Notes under the pieces: model-generated | Told to the model about the DNA's origin: nothing | The model's input: only the letters and a program-made list of their open reading frames with translations | The model's database searches: none | Translations under genes and position numbers: made by a program | Assembly: GCA_965222445.1 (NCBI GenBank) | Contig: CBDCTY010000002.1 | Coordinates: 1,550,001 to 1,614,000 of the forward strand | Source of the DNA: GCA-958296115 sp965222445 | GTDB taxonomy: Bacteria; Chloroflexota; Dehalococcoidia; Lucifugimonadales; CAJWER01 | Direction of reading: 5' to 3' | Length of the DNA: 64,000 nt | Part shown: one piece after another, positions 8,753-16,765 of the stretch | Layout of the letters: each line of letters starts with the position of its first letter | Position numbering within the stretch: the stretch's first letter is position 1

Positions 8753-9616
8753 ATGATACACGTAAGCACCGACATCGAGGACGTTATCCTCGACCACGAC
8801 AAGCGCGGCATATCCGCGCTCAGGCCCCATCTTCCCGCGGGGTACGTGGACGAGGCCGCCCGGCTGGTCCTCGACAACCCGGGCACGGCCCTGATAGTGA
8901 CCGGGTTCTACATCATGTGGGCCGACGGCCCCGAGAACGACGGCCCGCCGGGGGCGGTCGCCATCGGCAACGCTCTCCGGGCTCTGGGCTACGACGTGGT
9001 CTACGTATCCGACCACCACTCGACCGCGATAGTGGAAGGGCTGGTCGAGGACGGCTCTACGGTGATGGACTTCCCCTTCATGGACGACGCGGAGAGCGGG
9101 ATGTTCGCCGAGGGCCTTCTCCGGAAGATCGTGCCGTCGGTGCTCATATCCATCGAGCGGTGCGGGCCTAGCGAGGACGGCAGGGCGCGCAACATGCGCA
9201 ACGCCGACATCACGGACTTCAACGCGAAGACGGATTACCTGTTTGCGGGCGGCGTACCCTCGGTCGGCATCGGCGATGGGGGGAACGAGATCGGCATGGG
9301 CAACCTGGCTGACGTAATCCCCGCCGTGCCCACCCTAGTCGAGCTGCCCTGCGTCACGAGGGTAACCAAGCCGGTGATCGCCAGCGTGTCGAACTGGGGA
9401 GGGTACGGCCTCGTGGCCGCGATGTCGCGGCAAGCGGGGCGCAATCTTCTTCCCAGCATCGCCGACGAACGTGAGATGGTGAGGCGGTCCGTCGCGCTCG
9501 GAGCGGTCGACGGCTTCTCGGGCGAGAGGATCGAAAGGGTGGACGGATTCTCGCTGGAGGAGAACAGCCGGACCCTCGAGAGGCTGCACGAGCTACTGTC
9601 CCCCGACCGCCAATAG
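8753..9616 (+). CDS. DUF4392 (D-glutamate cyclase-like C-terminal domain) protein
   Basis: A 287-residue DUF4392 protein with TGFYIMWADGPENDGPPGA near residue 50, SIERCGPSEDGRARNMR near residue 132 and GGVPSVGIGDGGNEIGMGN near residue 165, all typical of this domain. In vertebrate D-glutamate cyclase, related N- and C-terminal domains are fused; here they are separate genes. The ATG lies six bases after the methyltransferase stop, so translation is probably coupled to the inserted cassette. GC content returns to the genome norm. Confidence 0.85.
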   Translation: MIHVSTDIEDVILDHDKRGISALRPHLPAGYVDEAARLVLDNPGTALIVTGFYIMWADGPENDGPPGAVAIGNALRALGYDVVYVSDHHSTAIVEGLVEDGSTVMDFPFMDDAESGMFAEGLLRKIVPSVLISIERCGPSEDGRARNMRNADITDFNAKTDYLFAGGVPSVGIGDGGNEIGMGNLADVIPAVPTLVELPCVTRVTKPVIASVSNWGGYGLVAAMSRQAGRNLLPSIADEREMVRRSVALGAVDGFSGERIERVDGFSLEENSRTLERLHELLSPDRQ

Positions 9617-9650
9617 CCCGGCGACCGCCGGGAGTGAGGAGCCCCTTCAT

Positions 9651-11093
9651 ATGGCAAAGCTCGCAGGCAGGATCTACGACGCGGCAACCGGCGAGACCGT
9701 GTCGGCCAGGGTGCACGTGTCCGACTCGACGGGCGCGTTCGTACACCCCCCGGACGCCATACTGAAGGTGGGGCCGGGCGCGTCCTTCTTCTACTCGGAC
9801 GGCGGGTTCGAGGTGGAGGTCACGAGGGGCTGGGTCCGCGTGGTGGTGGAGCGAGGCACGGAGTATGCACCGGCGCGCATCGACCTCGAAGCTCCCGCCC
9901 AGGGCGCCGTAACCGTCGACGTGAAGCTCGAGCGCTGGTCGCGGCTGGGCGACGAGGGCTGGCACCCCGGCAATACCCACATCCACTACGACGAAAAGGA
10001 GGAGAGGCCGGACGAGCGCCTGCTGCTCGACCCCCGCGTGGAGGACCTCAGGATGACCGCGGTCAGCATCCTGAAGCGATGGGACCTCGAATACGCGACG
10101 AACAAGTACGCCCCCGGCGTGCTGACGGACTTCTCCTCGGCCCATCACTACGTCGAGTGCGGCGAGGAGAACAGGCACAACGCGGAGGGCTCCCACTCGC
10201 CCGGGTACGGCCACATCATGCTCCTGAACATCCGCAACGTCGTCGAGCCGGTGAGCCGCGGGCTGCTGGTCGACGCCTTCGACCCGGACTACCCGCCGCT
10301 GTCGTACGCATGCGACGACACGCACCGCCAGGGCGGCATGGTCATCTGGTGCCACAACGGCCGCGGCATGGAGGCGCCGGTGGCCGCCGCGCTGGGCAAG
10401 CTCGATGCATTCAACCTGTTCGACCCAAACTGGATGGACGCCGAGTACGACATCTACTACAAGATGCTCGACGCCGGGATAAGGCTTCCAGCGTCGACCG
10501 GATCGGACTGGTTCATCAGCTCGGCCAACCGCGTCTACGCCCAGACGGGCGGGCCTTTCGAGCACGAGCCCTGGTTCGACGCGCTCAAGCGGGGGCGCAC
10601 GTTCATCACGAACGGCCCGGCACTGTCTCTGACCGTGCACGGAGAGCAGCCGGGGGCCGAGATCGAGGCGAAGGCTGGCGAGCGCCTTCCCACCCGGGTC
10701 ACCTGGGACTCTCATTATCCGATCAGCCGGGCCGAGGTGGTCTTCAACGGCCGCGTTGCCGCTGGCGAGTCGTTCCCCGAAGGCTGCGCGTCCGGGTCGC
10801 TCGAGACAGACGTGTCCGCCGCGTCCGACGGCTGGATCGCCGCCAGGCTGTGGAGCAGGGCCAGGGACAGCTTTGCCCAGCCCGTGTTCGCCCATACGAG
10901 CCCCGTGTACGTGGTGACCGGGCAAACTGGGCCGGAGAAGCGCGCCGCGTCAGCATACTTCGACGACGCCATTGAGCGGTCCATCGAGTGGGCGTCGTCG
11001 AAGGGCAAGTTCTACACCGACAACCAGAGGCGAGAGGTCGTCGACCTCTTCAGAGAGGGCCAGCAGGTATACAAGAGAGCGCTCGACGGCTAG
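9651..11093 (+). CDS. CehA/McbA-family metallohydrolase
   Basis: A 480-residue protein. The first 100 residues look like a beta-sandwich (LAGRIYDAATGETVSARV). It is followed by a PHP-type metal-binding hydrolase with WHPGNTHIHYDE near residue 105, WCHNGRG near residue 230 and a late ASTGSDW near residue 282. CehA and McbA act on carbaryl, but most relatives have unknown substrates; a phosphoester or amide/ester substrate cannot be chosen here. It is followed after six bases by an alpha/beta hydrolase on the same strand. Confidence 0.85.
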   Translation: MAKLAGRIYDAATGETVSARVHVSDSTGAFVHPPDAILKVGPGASFFYSDGGFEVEVTRGWVRVVVERGTEYAPARIDLEAPAQGAVTVDVKLERWSRLGDEGWHPGNTHIHYDEKEERPDERLLLDPRVEDLRMTAVSILKRWDLEYATNKYAPGVLTDFSSAHHYVECGEENRHNAEGSHSPGYGHIMLLNIRNVVEPVSRGLLVDAFDPDYPPLSYACDDTHRQGGMVIWCHNGRGMEAPVAAALGKLDAFNLFDPNWMDAEYDIYYKMLDAGIRLPASTGSDWFISSANRVYAQTGGPFEHEPWFDALKRGRTFITNGPALSLTVHGEQPGAEIEAKAGERLPTRVTWDSHYPISRAEVVFNGRVAAGESFPEGCASGSLETDVSAASDGWIAARLWSRARDSFAQPVFAHTSPVYVVTGQTGPEKRAASAYFDDAIERSIEWASSKGKFYTDNQRREVVDLFREGQQVYKRALDG

Positions 11094-11099
11094 TGTCCG

Positions 11100-11945
11100 G
11101 TGAAACGCCTTGCCCTTTCGGCGGCGAGGGTGCTGGCCGTCCTGATCGCCCTGTACCTGGCTATCGGGCTTCTCGCCAAGTTCACCAACGTGATCAATCA
11201 CTTCATATACTTTCCTGAGAGTACCATCTACCAGGACCCCCGCGACTTCGGGCTGGAGTTCGAGGATGTGTACCTGACGACGTCCGACGGCGTTCGCATC
11301 CACGGCTGGTTCGTCCCGGGCTCCGGCGGGCCGACTCTCGTCTGGTTCCATGGCAACGGCGGCAATATCAGCAACCGTGTCGACAACATAGCCGGGCTGA
11401 ACCGGCGTCTAGGAGTCAGCATCCTCATCATAGACTATCGGGGGTACGGGCTGAGCGAGGGTTCGCCCACCGAGCAGGGGACCTACCTGGACGCCGAGGC
11501 CGCGGTGGCTCACGCCCTCTCCAGGCCGGACGTCGACCCCGAGCGCGTGGTGCTGTTCGGCCGCTCGCTCGGATGCGCGGTCGCGGCGGAGATGGCCGTC
11601 AGGCACGATGTCCACGCCGTCGTACTGGAGTCGCCCTTCACTTCGGTCCTGGCGATGGCGAAGCGCGCCTATCCGTTTCTGCCTGGCGTCGGTCTCCTGG
11701 TGGGGGACATGTACGATACCCTCGACAAGGCGGCCCGGATCGACGCGCCTGTCATGGTCTTACACGGCGACAGCGACGATATAGTGCCGTTCGAGATGGG
11801 CCGTGAGGTATTCGAGGCTGCACCGGAGCCGAAGCGGTTCTACACCATCCGCGGCGCCGGCCACAACGACACCTACGCCGTGGGGGGCGCACCCTACCTG
11901 GACGCGCTGGGATCGTTCCTGGCCGAGCCGCATTCAGACCCATAG
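11100..11945 (+). CDS. Membrane-anchored alpha/beta hydrolase (BEM46-like)
   Basis: A 281-residue protein with an N-terminal hydrophobic anchor (residues about 5-27) and then an alpha/beta hydrolase fold. The features are the oxyanion segment FHGNGGN, the nucleophile elbow GRSLG, an acid in HGDSDDIVP and the catalytic His in GAGHND. The start is GTG. It matches the BEM46/ABHD13-like group of serine hydrolases, for which no substrate is firmly known. It lies between the CehA-like gene and the arrestin-like gene in one tight run. Confidence 0.87.
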   Translation: MKRLALSAARVLAVLIALYLAIGLLAKFTNVINHFIYFPESTIYQDPRDFGLEFEDVYLTTSDGVRIHGWFVPGSGGPTLVWFHGNGGNISNRVDNIAGLNRRLGVSILIIDYRGYGLSEGSPTEQGTYLDAEAAVAHALSRPDVDPERVVLFGRSLGCAVAAEMAVRHDVHAVVLESPFTSVLAMAKRAYPFLPGVGLLVGDMYDTLDKAARIDAPVMVLHGDSDDIVPFEMGREVFEAAPEPKRFYTIRGAGHNDTYAVGGAPYLDALGSFLAEPHSDP

Positions 11946-11958
11946 GAGGACCGGCAGC

Positions 11959-12813
11959 ATGATACTTCGCCGCCCAGACGTCGACGTGCAGATTCATGTG
12001 AACAAGTCGGTGTTCCACGCCGGCGACGAGCTCGATGCTCGCGTGGCGCTCCTGCCGAAGGGTGACTTCCACGTCCGTAGCGGGAGGGTGGAGCTGGTCT
12101 GCACCGAGACCTGGGTGCAGAGGGTGGACTCCCAGTACGGCTCCTCGCACCACAGGAAGAAAAATGCCCTCAGCAGGGCTGGCGAGACCTTTATGGAAGA
12201 CCAGGCCGTCCGGAACGGTGTGCCCTACTCGACCGAACTGAAGGTGGCCGTACCGCAGGACGCCCTCCCTACCATCACCGGCGCCAAGGTGCAGAAAATC
12301 GAGCCCGGCATCGCGTGGGCGGTCGCGGTAGACCTGGACGTGGCCAGGGCGCGCGACATTCACGAGAGCCAGGAGATCACCGTCGCCGTGACTCCCGCGC
12401 CCCGGGACGAACGGCCCAGCCCAACTGTCGCGGAGTCCCAGCGCGGGCGGTGCGTCCTCACCCTGGAGGTGTCCCGGAGTGCGGCCCGTTCGGGGGACCG
12501 CGTGGACGGCGCCCTGCGCGCCGAACCCCAGCAGGACATGACCGCGTCCGAGGCCAGGGTCGAGCTCCTCAGGGCCGAGAAGTTCGGCAACACGGAGCGT
12601 AGTCACGTCGTGGACAGTGCGTCGCTCGAACGGGACCTGTCGCTGCAGTCCGACAGGACGCGGGAGTGGAGATTCAGCCTGGACTTCGGCCAGGTCAGCG
12701 TACCGAGCCTGAAGACCGAGAAATCGTCGGTCAGGTGGCTCGTGAGAGGGGTGCTCGACCGGAGCCTGCGCTCCGACCCCAAGGTCGAACAGAAGATCGG
12801 CGTAGCCTTCTAG
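11959..12813 (+). CDS. Arrestin-like beta-sandwich protein
   Basis: A 284-residue protein with two beta-rich halves. The first (VDVQIHVNKSVFHAGDELDA) and second (CVLTLEVSRSAARSGDRVDG) begin with the same kind of strand-turn-strand pattern seen in SpoOM/arrestin-type domains. No catalytic motif is visible. The ATG at 11959 follows AGGAGG at 11945-11950; the longer upstream frame overlaps the previous gene and is rejected. The family call is from pattern only. Confidence 0.55.
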   Translation: MILRRPDVDVQIHVNKSVFHAGDELDARVALLPKGDFHVRSGRVELVCTETWVQRVDSQYGSSHHRKKNALSRAGETFMEDQAVRNGVPYSTELKVAVPQDALPTITGAKVQKIEPGIAWAVAVDLDVARARDIHESQEITVAVTPAPRDERPSPTVAESQRGRCVLTLEVSRSAARSGDRVDGALRAEPQQDMTASEARVELLRAEKFGNTERSHVVDSASLERDLSLQSDRTREWRFSLDFGQVSVPSLKTEKSSVRWLVRGVLDRSLRSDPKVEQKIGVAF

Positions 12814-13104
12814 CGGCGGGTGCGTAACCCCATAGTTCCTGCGCAGACGCCGGCTGCTGGGCGGAGCAGATCTTGTCGGATTCTACGTCCTCGTTTCCGC
12901 CGCCAACCTTTGGCGGTGGCGCTCCTCGGAATAGTGCGTGCGCTTCTCGCGAAACAGGTCCCACGCTGAGTCGGTGTATGCCAGCCATGCGGACATGTAC
13001 TCTCGCGCACTCGTCGGTCACTCCTCTTGATCTTCAACACAGTTGCTGAACAGTTACAGTGAGGGCCGAGAGCTGTCGTTGTCCAGTGAAAATGTCAGGG
13101 TAAT
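12814..13104. other. Gene-free or nearly gene-free spacer
   Basis: Only one weak candidate is seen: a 37-codon minus-strand frame at 12883-12996 whose product starts MSAWLAYTDSAWDLFREKRT. It has an amphipathic, protein-like composition and AAGAGGAG some 27 bases upstream. It could be the tail of a lost gene. Nothing else is apparent. Confidence 0.3.
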
Positions 13105-13399
13105 TGTTTAATGATTATGTCAGTAGGCGTTATCTCCAGGGGTAGTTGGGTGCCGGCCCGCTTGGGTTGCGTGGTGTTGGTCTTGGGTGGGTTGCGGGGT
13201 GGGGTTTCCTGTAGGCTCCTCGCTCCGTTCCGTCGCTCATCGCCTACAGGGTGTATGAGAGCGCCGGTGGAGTCTGCCACTGGGGTCTCGGCAGGGAGAT
13301 GGCCGTTGGAGCGTCTGGTGCTGCGAGCCCTGAGCGTCACAGGCTCTGGGGGTGCTGGCTTAGCTGCGAGTGTTCACACCCTGACATAATCATTGAACA
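13105..13399. mobile_element. MITE-like element with 19-bp inverted ends
   Basis: The left end TGTTTAATGATTATGTCAG (13105-13123) and the right end CTGACATAATCATTGAACA (13381-13399) are inverted repeats matching at 18 of 19 positions. The 295-bp interior has no convincing gene. It is probably a non-autonomous derivative of an insertion sequence. It lies just upstream of the brnT promoter. Confidence 0.65.
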
Positions 13400-13422
13400 T
13401 CTACAGAGCGGCCGAACAGGTA

Positions 13423-13452
13423 TTGACCTCGTGCCGTTGCTGTAACTACAAT
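13423..13452 (+). promoter_or_regulatory. Probable brnTA promoter
   Basis: TTGACC at 13423-13428, an 18-bp spacer and TACAAT at 13447-13452. The brnT TTG start at 13479 follows, with AAGGGTGA as the ribosome site. BrnT-BrnA complexes usually repress their own promoter; no clear operator is seen. Confidence 0.55.
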
Positions 13453-13680
13453 GGCGTAGGTGTGAAGGGTGACTGCGCTTGCGTTGGACTTGGGATCAGG
13501 CAAAGAACGAGGCGAACCTTCGAGCGCACGGCCTCGGCTTTGAGGCTGCGGCCTTCGTGTTTGACGATCCCATGTCTGCGACCCAGGAAGACCCATATCC
13601 ATATGAGCAGCGGTGGCGAACCATAGGCATGGTGGGCACTCAAGTCGTGATGGTAGTCCATACTTGGCCCGACTAAGAGC

Positions 13681-14154
13681 CTATCCGATAACTCCGGCGG
13701 CACGATATGTTATCTGAGCGCAGGCGAGATGAAGCATAGCCAGGTAGTTGTCCATGCGCTTTTCCCAACGGATCAGCAACCTTCTGAACCGGTTCAACCA
13801 ACTGTGACTACGCTCCACCACCCAGCGGCGGGCGCGGTATCCCGGAATGGTCTGCTTATCTTTACGCTCCTCGCCTCGCCTACGTATATGCGCTGTGTAT
13901 CCGTAGCTGGCCACCAGCTTCTCGACCTCAGGATAGTCATAACCTCTGTCCAGACACAGCCCCTGAGGCTGTTCGGGTTGTGGGGCTGGGCGGTCTCCCA
14001 CGATGGCTTCGAGTGTTGGCTCAACCAGTTTCATATCGTGGCGATTGGCGCCGTCCACGCTTATTCCTATGGGAATGCCGTTGCCATCGGTCAGCAGGCT
14101 GCGTTTTGTGCCCGTCTTGCCTCTGTCCGTAGGGTTTGGGCCAGTACCCTCACC
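13681..14154 (-). CDS. IS5-type transposase, orfB (catalytic part)
   Basis: This is the continuation of orfA in another frame, about 157 residues from GEGTGPNPTDRGKTG onward, with ISVDGANRHD and the DRGYDYPEV (second Asp) and ERSHSWLNRF (Glu) catalytic segments of the DDE core. With five Gs instead of six at 14153-14158 the two frames would be one. Either slippage on the G-run produces the full protein or the copy is dead. Confidence 0.85.
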   Translation of the reverse strand, partial: GEGTGPNPTDRGKTGTKRSLLTDGNGIPIGISVDGANRHDMKLVEPTLEAIVGDRPAPQPEQPQGLCLDRGYDYPEVEKLVASYGYTAHIRRRGEERKDKQTIPGYRARRWVVERSHSWLNRFRRLLIRWEKRMDNYLAMLHLACAQITYRAAGVIG

Positions 14155-14515
14155 CCCCGAGCGGAGCCTTCGTCATGGCTCCATCCATTGCCTGCCACTC
14201 CCAGTGTATGCCGTATAACTCGTCGTATTCGGCCAACCCCTGTTTCCACAGTCTCTCGAAGACTCCGTCCTTCACCCAACGCTGATACCGGTCATGCACG
14301 GTGCTCGGCGCTCCGTACGTTCGAGGCATGGACTTCCATTGGCAGCCGGTGCGCAGCACGTAGAGTATCCCGTCCATACAATCGCGGGCGGACTTCCAGG
14401 GTCTTCCCCCCTTCGGGCCCGTCTTCTCCTGGGGCAACAAAGGCTCGATTCTTTCCCAAAACGCATCGGACATGCGCATATCGTCTCCCGCAGCACGTTT
14501 TCCTGTCTCCGACAT
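14150..14515 (-). CDS. IS5-type transposase, orfA
   Basis: A 121-residue N-terminal transposase part with the DUF4096-like helical domain (DAFWERIEPLLPQEKTGPKG) and CMDGILYVLRTGCQWKSMP. It ends at a TGA straight after a run of six Gs (14153-14158), where the next frame continues the protein. It includes the first catalytic Asp in AMDGAM. Confidence 0.88.
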   Translation of the reverse strand: MSETGKRAAGDDMRMSDAFWERIEPLLPQEKTGPKGGRPWKSARDCMDGILYVLRTGCQWKSMPRTYGAPSTVHDRYQRWVKDGVFERLWKQGLAEYDELYGIHWEWQAMDGAMTKAPLGG

Positions 14516-14675
14516 GTCCTTCCTCCCTATAGAACTGGAGAAAGTCTAATCGAAGCATCATACAATGACCAAGGCAATATAAGGTTATCGGATAGGCTCT
14601 TAGACACGGAGGCCGGCGAGGAGATCGGACGCATCATCTCCGCACGCAAAGCGACGAGGCATGAGAGGGAGACTT

Positions 14676-14966
14676 ATGAAGAAGGACATTACTGAGCTGC
14701 CGCCAGACGTTCAGATCCAGATACGGGCGTTGGAGGCTCTGCCCGACAACCGGATCGACACGACCGACGCTCCGGAGATTCTCGATTGGTCCGACGCCAG
14801 GCGCGGGGTCTTCTACCGGCCTGTGAAGCAGCACATTACGCTGAGGCTCGACGCGGACATCATAGCCTGGTTCAAGGCCCGTGCTCGTGACGGACGCGGA
14901 TACCAGACGGACATCAATGGGGCGCTCCGCGAACACGTCCACAGGACGGCCCGTTCCGCAAGATAG
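14676..14966 (+). CDS. brnA: BrnA-family antitoxin
   Basis: A 96-residue antitoxin of the BrnTA type II module. The centre reads RRGVFYRPVKQHITLRLD, followed by the ribbon-helix-helix region DIIAWFKARARDGRGYQTDI. It neutralises BrnT and normally binds the operon promoter. The ATG at 14676 overlaps the brnT end by 20 bases, the usual coupling. It is intact although the toxin gene is broken, and its expression may depend on readthrough or on the IS. Confidence 0.88.
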   Translation: MKKDITELPPDVQIQIRALEALPDNRIDTTDAPEILDWSDARRGVFYRPVKQHITLRLDADIIAWFKARARDGRGYQTDINGALREHVHRTARSAR

Positions 14967-15155
14967 CCTAGTCGGCGGGGCCGGTGCCGGGAAGATAAGG
15001 AAACTGAGCACTGCGTAACCGATGCTTGGGAGTGCACGGCGCTACTGAAAAAACCTGCCGCAAGCTCAATCACACACGAGGCGTGGAATGGACCTGGAGG
15101 GCATATTACAGCAAGAGGTGCTCAGTGCTCAGGATTTGCGAGGAATCGAAAGAGT

Positions 15156-15767
15156 TTGATGATAGGATGGGTGCAAATATCACACGCCGTAGCTGATAGG
15201 TTAGCAAGAGTTCTATTCTTCTTGCTGCTCCTAACAGGATCAGTGATATTCGGAGGTACGGCATGCCAAGGAGACGTTGCATCGTCGACAACCGCAACTC
15301 CTGTCAATAGTGGAAACGACTCTCAACTTGCTCCAAGCGCTACTGATGCTCGTAAACAGGCCTCTACTTCACCCTTACGGTTCGTTCCCACGGCTACGCC
15401 AGACACCAACTTGGACGAGGTAAAAGCGGCGGTAGCGGCTGCGGGCCTTGAAGGGTTAGGGGGTAGAGCAGTTGACGACTCATTCTACGCCCTGATAGCT
15501 GAATGTGGCGGAGCCATTACCATTAAAGATAGTATCATCGAAACGATGGTTCCGCCGGATCTACTAATCGATAGAGGCGGATGGTATGTACAAAGCGAGG
15601 ACTTGTTGTATCCAGTCAAGATGCAGCTAATACAGGGGTGGGAACACACCATCGAGTGGTCTGTTAACGGCCAGAACCGGAACGAGGTCTTCAAAGTAAC
15701 CGCATCAGGCTACATCACGAATGACTGTGAGGTAAATACGGAAGTTTCGAAACGCCCCGTACCGTAA
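15156..15767 (+). CDS. Uncharacterised lipoprotein
   Basis: A 203-residue protein with an N-terminal hydrophobic segment (residues about 18-34) ending in a lipobox-like GGTAC at Cys37, then a Ser/Thr/Pro-rich spacer and a small globular domain containing three cysteines. I do not recognise the family. Base composition is clearly more AT-rich than neighbouring core genes, as for the next gene, which suggests acquired DNA. Either of the first two ATG codons at 15156/15159 could be the start. Confidence 0.6.
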   Translation: MMIGWVQISHAVADRLARVLFFLLLLTGSVIFGGTACQGDVASSTTATPVNSGNDSQLAPSATDARKQASTSPLRFVPTATPDTNLDEVKAAVAAAGLEGLGGRAVDDSFYALIAECGGAITIKDSIIETMVPPDLLIDRGGWYVQSEDLLYPVKMQLIQGWEHTIEWSVNGQNRNEVFKVTASGYITNDCEVNTEVSKRPVP

Positions 15768-15917
15768 TGACGGATGTCTTAAGCCACTTTCGGACACCAG
15801 CTCTTGACTTGACATTACTGCATGCAGCTACATTAGAGAGTTGGGCGCGGTAAGCTGCTGGACAGGGAGACCTTCATGTGCTGTAGGTGAGGGTGTGATC
15901 CCAAATTGAGGAACACC

Positions 15918-16421
15918 ATGTTGACAAGATTGAAAGATATAGTGCTGGACCCGCTGTGGTGGAAACTCGCAGCAGTCTTCGCGGGCTACTTTTGTGCCGT
16001 GGTAAACCTCTTAGTTGATCCCGCCGATATTGCCACTCTCCCCGATGACGACAGCTCGTACCATGCTTCCAGAATCAAGGCAGGAGGCTTTGCGCTCATC
16101 ACCGCGATTGCCCTATTCGTCGCTCTGATTTCAAGAGGCACCGACAAACGGGACAAGCTGATTGAGGGTATGGCTCAGTTGCTGGGCGTATTGGCTGCCT
16201 GCGGAGCCGGGTGGTATGTGTTGGACAGTGAAACGCAAGGGAATCCCGGTCTGTACATAGTCGGGATTGTCACTTTAACCGGGCTCACTGTTGTAGCCGT
16301 GGCGATTGCGGGCGGGTTCTGGGTTGCGCTCGTCGCCGCACCGAAAGCCGCAATCCTGCTTTGCAGAACTATCGTACGGTTCGTTGGCAGATTACGCAGA
16401 AAGGAGGTAACAGACGATTGA
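15918..16421 (+). CDS. Uncharacterised membrane protein
   Basis: A 167-residue protein with four predicted membrane helices (around residues 15-32, 50-70, 83-102 and 113-145) and a basic C-terminus (RLRRKE). The ATG at 15918 has GAGG six bases upstream; the in-frame TTG at 15906 is less likely. No family is recognised. It is AT-richer than core genes. Confidence 0.6.
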   Translation: MLTRLKDIVLDPLWWKLAAVFAGYFCAVVNLLVDPADIATLPDDDSSYHASRIKAGGFALITAIALFVALISRGTDKRDKLIEGMAQLLGVLAACGAGWYVLDSETQGNPGLYIVGIVTLTGLTVVAVAIAGGFWVALVAAPKAAILLCRTIVRFVGRLRRKEVTDD

Positions 16422-16729
16422 CGCTCCGCTCCGTTGCTCGCCATAGTTGCCCTACTGTATCGGCGGCGTCTCACGCTATCGCCCAGCCCTCTGACAGCAA
16501 CCTTGCTTGCCCAAGACGGTCAGCGTTACCAGTCCGAGAACTGACGGGACTCATGAGCGGCTCCGGCTAGGATGCTCACCTTTTGGAACTGCATTAGTTG
16601 GAACATTTGGTTTGAAACCCGCCCTCCCCGGTGCGGCGTGGGAATCCAGCAAAGACAGAATCTCCCCCTCTGCGCCCGTAGCCTGCCCTGAGCCTGTCGA
16701 AGGGTGCCCTCTGCGGTGAAAACTCCCCC
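16422..16729. repeat. Gene-free spacer with repeat fragments
   Basis: No gene is seen. It contains a copy of the GGTTTGAAACCCGCCCTCCC unit (16611-16630, also near 2339 and 2591) and a CCTGAGCCTGTCGAAGGG unit (16687-16704) of the kind found inside the LADIVR genes. Confidence 0.6.
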
Positions 16730-16758
16730 TTGACAACCACCCAATCCTCCCACATAAT
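16730..16758 (+). promoter_or_regulatory. Leaderless-type promoter of LADIVR copy 2
   Basis: TTGACA (16730-16735), a 17-bp spacer and CATAAT (16753-16758), with ATG seven bases later at 16766. Both boxes, the spacer length and the distance to ATG are identical to those of copy 1, while the spacer bases differ. Confidence 0.75.
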
Positions 16759-16765
16759 AGTACGT

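Larger units (their letters stand above)
13674..14602 (-). mobile_element. IS5-family insertion sequence in brnT
   Basis: The element is 929 bp with perfect ends TAAGAGCCTATCCGATAA on both sides (13674-13691 and the inverse at 14585-14602). It is flanked by GAC direct repeats. It encodes a two-frame DDE transposase on the minus strand, of the type common in the IS427-like branch of IS5. The precise subgroup is uncertain, since that branch more often duplicates TA-type targets. Confidence 0.88.
13479..14695 (+). pseudogene. brnT: brnT toxin gene interrupted by an IS element
   Basis: The N-terminal part (13479-13673, starting RWTWDQAKNEANLRAHGL from a TTG) and the C-terminal part (14603-14695, GEEIGRIISARKATRHE) are the two pieces of a BrnT ribonuclease toxin. 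The IS5-type element sits between them. GAC is present on each side (13671-13673 and 14603-14605); removing the element with one GAC restores an open frame reading HTWPDTEAGEEIG. The toxin must be inactive while the element is present, because translation stops at the TAA formed at the junction. Confidence 0.88.

Noticed and set aside
11803..11958. Upstream extension of the arrestin-like gene
   Set aside because: It overlaps the hydrolase gene out of frame; AGGAGG precedes the ATG at 11959.
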